A DNA stretch of 45,220 bases from Chitinophaga pinensis (GTDB taxonomy: Bacteria > Bacteroidota > Bacteroidia > Flavobacteriales_D > Crocinitomicaceae), in the NCBI GenBank assembly GCA_943324565.2, contig CALPMC020000015.1:1-45220 (forward strand), given 5' to 3'. The position numbers and the translations under genes were made by a program. The notes under the pieces were generated by a model that made no database searches, had not been told where the DNA came from, and worked only from the letters and a program-made list of their open reading frames with translations. Shown piece after piece: positions 40,828 through 45,220 of the stretch; position 1 is the stretch's first letter; the number at the start of each line of letters is the position of its first letter.

Positions 40828-43311
40828 GTGAGTGAACGTCTAACCCTTTTTGTCGATGTATTGTTGCCTGTGCCTATTCATCAGGTTTTCAGTTATCGTG
40901 TACCTTTGGAATTTAATGATTTGGTTCAATTTGGAATTCGAGTTATCGTTCCATTTGGTAAAAATAAATTGCTGACGGGAGTAATTACAAGAGTTCATCA
41001 GGAAATCCCAACGAATTACCAAGCAAAATATGTGGAGTATTTACTTGACGAATCGCCAATAATTAACACCAAACAATTTCAATTTTGGAATTGGATTTCA
41101 GATTATTATTTGGCTCCAATTGGCGATGTAATGAATGCTGCTTTACCTGCAAATTTTAAGTTAGCAAGTGAAACAAAAATCATTCTTCATCCAGAATTTG
41201 ACAAAAATATCGACCAATTAGATGATCGCGATGGAGAAATCGTGGAGGCTTTAACCATTCGAGAAGAATTAGATTTAAAAGAACTTTCTGATATCGTTGG
41301 AATCAAAACCATTCAGCCTCTGATAAAGCGATTGATTGATCGAAGAATTGTTGTTTCAAAAGAAGAAATAAATCAACGTTACACTCCTAAAACGATTTCT
41401 TGTATTGTTTTAAATGATGCTTACACCAATGAAAATGAGCTCGAAATTTATATTGCAGAATTAGAAAAACAAGCGAAAAACGAAAAACAAGTTGCGCTTT
41501 TACTCTTTCACATCAATGAGGCAATGCAAGGCGGAAGTTTGATGCAACCTGTTCCTAAGAAAAAATTCACTGATGCTGGATTAAGTGTTTCAACTTTAAA
41601 TACGCTCGAGAAAAAAGGAGTTTTAAAAACCGAACGTTTTCAAATAGACCGACTCATAAGTGCCTCAAAAGAAGAAATAGCTTTTAAAGCTTTAACTAAA
41701 CCTCAAAGTGTTGCTTTAGAGGAAATTAGAACAACGTTTGAAACGAAACAAGTCACTCTGCTACATGGAGTTACCGGTTCAGGAAAAACAGAGATTTATG
41801 TTCAACTCATTCAAGAGTATTTGGATAATGGAAAGCAAATTCTGTTTTTATTGCCAGAAATTGCATTAACGACCCAATTAATTCAACGACTTTCCTCCTA
41901 TTTTGGTGAACAAGTTGGCGTTTATCATTCGCGTTTTAATCAAAATGAGCGCGTTGAAATTTGGAATAAAGTCCTTCAAAATGACTTCAAACAATTCAGA
42001 ATCATAATCGGTGCACGTTCGTCTGTGTTTTTACCATTTCAAAATTTAGGATTAATCATTGTCGATGAAGAACACGAAAGTTCATTCAAACAATACGACC
42101 CATCGCCGCGCTATAATGCAAGAGATGCCTCCATTGTTTTAGCAAATCTTCATCAATCGAAAGTTTTATTAGGTACAGCAACACCTTCGTTAGAAACGTA
42201 TTACAACGCTAAAAATGGAAAGTTTGGACTCGTTGAATTGCTCGAACGTTACAAAGGATTGAAATTACCAGAAGTACTTTGTGCAGACTTAAGAAGTGAA
42301 CGTCGCTTGAAAAATATGCAATCTAATTTCAGTTCGTTTTTAGTGGACGAGATGCGAGAAGCTTTCCAAAAAGAAGAACAAATCATTCTGTTTCAAAATC
42401 GTAGAGGCTACACTCCTTCTTGGACTTGTGAAATTTGCGCTTGGACACCAAAATGCACGAATTGTGATGTTTCTTTGACTTATCATAAATTTGGCAATAT
42501 TTTAAAATGTCACTATTGCAGCTACATTGCTCCACCGATGGGAACTTGTCGTTCATGTGGAAGTAATAAACTGAAAATGAATGGTTTTGGAACTGAAAAA
42601 GTAGAAGATGATTTAGCGATTATTTTTCCAGATAAAGTAATTAAACGTTTGGATTTAGACACCACTCGTTCAAAAAATGCCTACGAAGAAATTCTTGATG
42701 ACTTTGACAATCGCAAAATTGATGTACTAATTGGTACGCAGATGGTTACTAAAGGATTAGACTTCGATAATGTGAGTTTAGTTGGAATTTTGGATGCTGA
42801 TATGTTGCTTAACCGACCAGATTTTAGAGCCTATGAACGATCGTATCAATTGATGTCGCAAGTTGCAGGTCGCGCTGGAAGAAAAGAAAAACGTGGAAAA
42901 GTGATTATTCAAACGGCGAATCCAGAACATTGGGTGATTCAATTGGTTCAAGAACACAATTACCAAGAGTTTTACAAGCAAGAAATCATTGAACGACAAA
43001 ATTTCTTTTATCCTCCATTCTACAAAATGATTGGATTTACACTTAAACACAAAGATGAAAATGAAGTTGGACGGGCTTCTCTGGAGTTAGCCAACGCTTT
43101 ACGAGATATATTCAAAGAACGTGTTTTAGGTCCAGATTCGCCTTTGATAAAACGCATTCAAAACTTATTCTTGAAAGAAATTCGTTTAAAAATCGAGCGC
43201 ACTGCACCTGAGAAAAAAGTTAAGGAAAAAATCAAAACCATTATCGACCAATTCTATGCAAAAACGGAGAATAAATCAGTTCGGGTGGTGATTGATGTTG
43301 ATCCGATGTAA
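40828..43311 (+). CDS. priA: Primosomal protein N' (PriA helicase)
   Basis: PriA is the replication-restart helicase. The N-terminal 3'-DNA-binding domain (VDVLLPVPIHQVFSYRVP) is followed by a helical winged part, then the SF2 helicase with Walker A HGVTGSGKTEIY (K320), DEEH (D413-H416) and the late motif QVAGRAGRKEKRGKV. A zinc-binding insert has eight cysteines arranged in CEICAWTPKCTNC and CHYCSYIAPPMGTCRSCGS. 827 residues is normal. The start is GTG at 40828: an in-frame stop at 40813-40815 excludes anything longer. Confidence 0.97.
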   Translation: MSERLTLFVDVLLPVPIHQVFSYRVPLEFNDLVQFGIRVIVPFGKNKLLTGVITRVHQEIPTNYQAKYVEYLLDESPIINTKQFQFWNWISDYYLAPIGDVMNAALPANFKLASETKIILHPEFDKNIDQLDDRDGEIVEALTIREELDLKELSDIVGIKTIQPLIKRLIDRRIVVSKEEINQRYTPKTISCIVLNDAYTNENELEIYIAELEKQAKNEKQVALLLFHINEAMQGGSLMQPVPKKKFTDAGLSVSTLNTLEKKGVLKTERFQIDRLISASKEEIAFKALTKPQSVALEEIRTTFETKQVTLLHGVTGSGKTEIYVQLIQEYLDNGKQILFLLPEIALTTQLIQRLSSYFGEQVGVYHSRFNQNERVEIWNKVLQNDFKQFRIIIGARSSVFLPFQNLGLIIVDEEHESSFKQYDPSPRYNARDASIVLANLHQSKVLLGTATPSLETYYNAKNGKFGLVELLERYKGLKLPEVLCADLRSERRLKNMQSNFSSFLVDEMREAFQKEEQIILFQNRRGYTPSWTCEICAWTPKCTNCDVSLTYHKFGNILKCHYCSYIAPPMGTCRSCGSNKLKMNGFGTEKVEDDLAIIFPDKVIKRLDLDTTRSKNAYEEILDDFDNRKIDVLIGTQMVTKGLDFDNVSLVGILDADMLLNRPDFRAYERSYQLMSQVAGRAGRKEKRGKVIIQTANPEHWVIQLVQEHNYQEFYKQEIIERQNFFYPPFYKMIGFTLKHKDENEVGRASLELANALRDIFKERVLGPDSPLIKRIQNLFLKEIRLKIERTAPEKKVKEKIKTIIDQFYAKTENKSVRVVIDVDPM

Positions 43312-43884
43312 AATTATGCTTAAGCTTCTTTAAATAAATAATGTTTAATATTTTCATTTCTTGTAATCAGCTTTTACACGACACGAAAAAAATCTATCAC
43401 TGAAGGGAATAATTGGAGATAATTTCAATTTTATCTAATTATCCTAGTTATCCTTAATATTTGTAATGTCAGCATTAACCACTTCCCCTATTCGTATAAA
43501 AATGTAACGTTAATTAGACTATTTTGTGATGAGAATTAAAATCTATTATGATTGAAACAGATTAATTCCGAAAACCATTTCTTTTAAATCAATGAATAAA
43601 CCACTAAAAAACAATTACTTAACTCCTATTATTTACTCTAAATTTAAAATCTTACAAGAAAACTAATTGATAATTAAAAAAACACAATAAGCTTTAAAAA
43701 AGTCTTTTTTTTAGGAATGTTTTTCATTGGAATATGAGCAGTTTTTGAATTGGCTTAACTTTGACAGTTTTGTATAATTAATTGAAAAACTATTTTTTTC
43801 AATATTTTAATATATCTATTTATAAGCCGAGACGAAATTAAAATTTCAACATTCAATATTCAAAAAAAACTAGCATATTCCTAT
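43312..43884. other. AT-rich intergenic region between priA and engB
   Basis: About 570 bases hold no credible reading frame, RNA gene or repeat. Homopolymer A and T runs are frequent. Decayed sequence is possible but nothing can be recognised. Confidence 0.6.
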
Positions 43885-43892
43885 TATCTTTG
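43885..43892 (+). promoter_or_regulatory. Promoter -7 box of engB
   Basis: TATCTTTG is a full match to TAnnTTTG and ends only seven bases before the ATG. Transcription would then start within a few bases of the start codon, giving a leaderless or almost leaderless mRNA. No TTG lies 19 bases upstream. Confidence 0.5.
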
Positions 43893-43899
43893 CACCAAT

Positions 43900-44490
43900 A
43901 TGAAAATCAAAGATGCAGTATTTGTTGTTTCCAATTCGGATATTAGCAAATGTCCAACGGATGAAAAATTTGAATTTGCCTTTATTGGTAGATCAAATGT
44001 TGGAAAATCCTCGTTAATCAATATGTTGACAGGAAAGAAAAACCTTGCTAAAACATCAGGAACGCCAGGTAAAACGCAGTTAATTAATCACTTTTTGATT
44101 GATGAAAAATGGTATTTGGTGGATTTACCAGGATATGGTTACGCCAAAGCTTCTAAAACTGCGCGTTTCAAATGGGAGAAATTTATTTCCGAATATTTAA
44201 CGAAACGCAAAAACTTAATGAATACGTTTGTGTTATTGGACGCACGTCTTGAACCGCAACAAATCGACCTTGAATTTATGAATTGGTGTGGTGAAAAAGG
44301 CCTTCCCTTTTCGATGGTTTTCACAAAAATAGATAAACTTTCTAGTACTGCACTTCAAAAAAACCTAGCGAAATACCGCAAAGAAATGTTGAAATATTGG
44401 GACGAATTACCACCTGTTTTCACAAGCTCAAGCGAATCTGGCTTTGGGCAAGAACCAATTTTAAATTACATCGGTGCGATTTTAGAATAA
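43900..44490 (+). CDS. engB: Ribosome biogenesis GTPase EngB/YihA
   Basis: This TRAFAC-class GTPase is needed for large-subunit assembly. G1 is [10 protein letters not shown] (K36, S37), G2 lies in [12 protein letters not shown]3 is VDLPGYGYA (D75-G78), G4 is FTKIDKL and G5 is TSSSESG. 196 residues is normal. It is a single-gene unit with a promoter box immediately before the start. Confidence 0.97.
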   Translation: MKIKDAVFVVSNSDISKCPTDEKFEFAFIGRSNVGKSSLINMLTGKKNLAKTSGTPGKTQLINHFLIDEKWYLVDLPGYGYAKASKTARFKWEKFISEYLTKRKNLMNTFVLLDARLEPQQIDLEFMNWCGEKGLPFSMVFTKIDKLSSTALQKNLAKYRKEMLKYWDELPPVFTSSSESGFGQEPILNYIGAILE

Positions 44491-44980
44491 TAAACTAGAT
44501 TTCAAAAGTTTACGAGCGGAAAAAAACTCTTTCCTATGATTTTAGTCACATTTAGTTCGATTCAACTACTTTAGAATTATATTCTTAAATCAAGAAAGAA
44601 TTTTTGTTCAAGCTCATTTTAAAGTATAAATTTAAAATTAAGAATCATAAAAGCAAAATAGCTATAGCAGACAAAAATATCAGAATAGTAATCGTCGCAA
44701 TTTTCGCAGCACTTTATTTAGTTAGACCCATTAATTCATTCTTAAAAATTTGATTATCAATAATTTGAATTAAAAAAATATAGATTTTCTCCTACAATTA
44801 TTGTATCTTAGATGCAGAAAAAAGGTGATTGATAAATGTTTAAAAATCGCAAAAAAAACTGACTTTGCGCAAAACACATACTCAATCACTGAAAAAACTT
44901 TATATTGACCTACGATTTAGTAAACACTAAAAAAACAGAAAAAAAAAGCTAGTCGTTCTATAAAGACAATTGCAGGATGA
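44491..44980. other. Non-coding or decayed region after engB
   Basis: There is no intact gene. It holds a diverged direct repeat (44746-44812). A short frame in the same phase as the following remnant (KASRSIKTIAG, then TGA at 44978-44980) suggests that the gene remnant once extended further upstream. Confidence 0.5.
44746..44812. repeat. Diverged direct repeat, right copy
   Basis: This aligns with 350-415 in the same orientation, with roughly three quarters of positions identical by eye. It is an old duplication or a copy of a dispersed element. Confidence 0.6.
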
Positions 44981-45136
44981 TTAGTTCGAGAGTTAAAGTA
45001 CTTATTGCCGAATTATACAGATTACAAAGAATTTTTGTCGCTTTACGAACAAGTAATCAATCAGCAACGCGACACAAACTTATACTCTCAATTGTTTTTC
45101 TCTTTTAATTTTGGATTTAGAAAAGATTTATACTAA
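44981..45136 (+). pseudogene. 3' remnant of an unknown gene
   Basis: An in-frame stretch of 51 codons runs LVRELKYLLPNYTDYKEFLS, then EQVINQQRDTNLYSQLFF and ends FGFRKDLY with TAA at 45134-45136. The codon just before it is TGA and there is no start codon, so the 5' part is missing or broken. The last 51 bases are shared with the left end of the window. The end looks barrel-like, but the family is not recognised. Confidence 0.45.
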
Positions 45137-45220
45137 TCCCAGTTATCAACCTTAGTTGTTTTATTTTACCAACAAATGCTTTTCAATAAAAGACAGAATT
45201 AATTCTTGTTCTTCTTGCGA
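45084..45220. repeat. Terminal direct repeat, right copy (137 bp)
   Basis: This is identical to 1-137. It again contains the convergent 3' ends: plus-strand stop at 45134-45136 and minus-strand stop at 45161-45163, with the minus-strand frame (SQEEQELILSFIEKHLLVK) cut by the sequence end. Confidence 0.95.

Noticed and set aside
1..45220. A 45-kb circular plasmid or phage, suggested by identical ends
   Set aside because: No replication, partition, mobilisation or phage structural genes are seen, while essential chromosomal genes are present. The ParB-like domain belongs to an ATPase fusion in the restriction operon and no ParA is present.

Overview
The window is about 45 kb of AT-rich DNA from a member of the Bacteroidota, most likely a Flavobacteriales-type organism. 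The evidence is a type IX secretion (T9SS) C-terminal sorting domain on an extracellular amylase, several TAnnTTTG-type promoters, a ribosomal protein S16 with a long Ala/Glu tail, LytTR response regulators, a DUF4249-like lipoprotein and a GxxExxY protein. Core genes (rpsP, rimM, priA, engB/yihA, dinB) show that this is chromosome, not plasmid or phage. No rRNA, tRNA, CRISPR array or intact transposase was seen. The first and last 137 bases are identical, so the sequence ends in the same stretch at both sides.

Layout. 1-591: repeat-bearing end with decayed coding sequence. 592-2853: secreted GH20 hexosaminidase. 2932-4378: LytS-type histidine kinase and LytTR regulator, overlapping and with non-ATG starts. 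4401-4851: GxxExxY gene beside an inverted repeat. 5011-7768: small outer-membrane-like protein overlapping a CPA2 cation/proton antiporter. 8149-10190 (minus): M1 aminopeptidase and DCC-family thiol oxidoreductase.

10224-22250 (minus): a tightly packed eight-gene restriction/defence operon, read as hsdM, truncated rhuM, truncated DUF1016, hsdS, a ParB-like/AAA ATPase, a TOPRIM-like protein, a DUF4062/ATP-binding/winged-helix protein, hsdR. The ATPase/TOPRIM pair sits between hsdS and hsdR, the position that the anticodon nuclease PrrC takes in its type I locus. Its logic resembles PARIS (ATPase plus TOPRIM), but it has an N-terminal ParB-like domain. This is the best candidate for an undescribed system in the window.

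22424-32324: an alpha-glucan utilisation locus. Minus strand: BadF-type sugar kinase, periplasmic GH13, GPH-type MFS sugar transporter, beta-phosphoglucomutase, GH65 maltose phosphorylase, T9SS-exported GH13 amylase, then a terminator. A divergent NUDIX/winged-helix regulator with a degenerate Nudix box faces the first gene across an 80-bp region that holds a promoter box and an inverted repeat at the predicted start site. In the inferred pathway, starch is cut outside the cell and in the periplasm, maltose is imported and phosphorolysed, beta-glucose-1-phosphate is isomerised, and the released glucose needs a kinase. No SusC/SusD pair is present.

32383-45220: housekeeping. rimM and rpsP (minus) with a well-formed promoter, an EEP-family hydrolase, a MmcQ/YjbR gene broken by one stop codon, a small secreted protein, dinB, a LytTR regulator, two FKBP prolyl isomerases (one cytoplasmic, one lipoprotein), a DUF4249-like lipoprotein, priA and engB. 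The last 730 bases are largely non-coding and hold a diverged copy of a left-end repeat plus the remnant 3' end of a gene.
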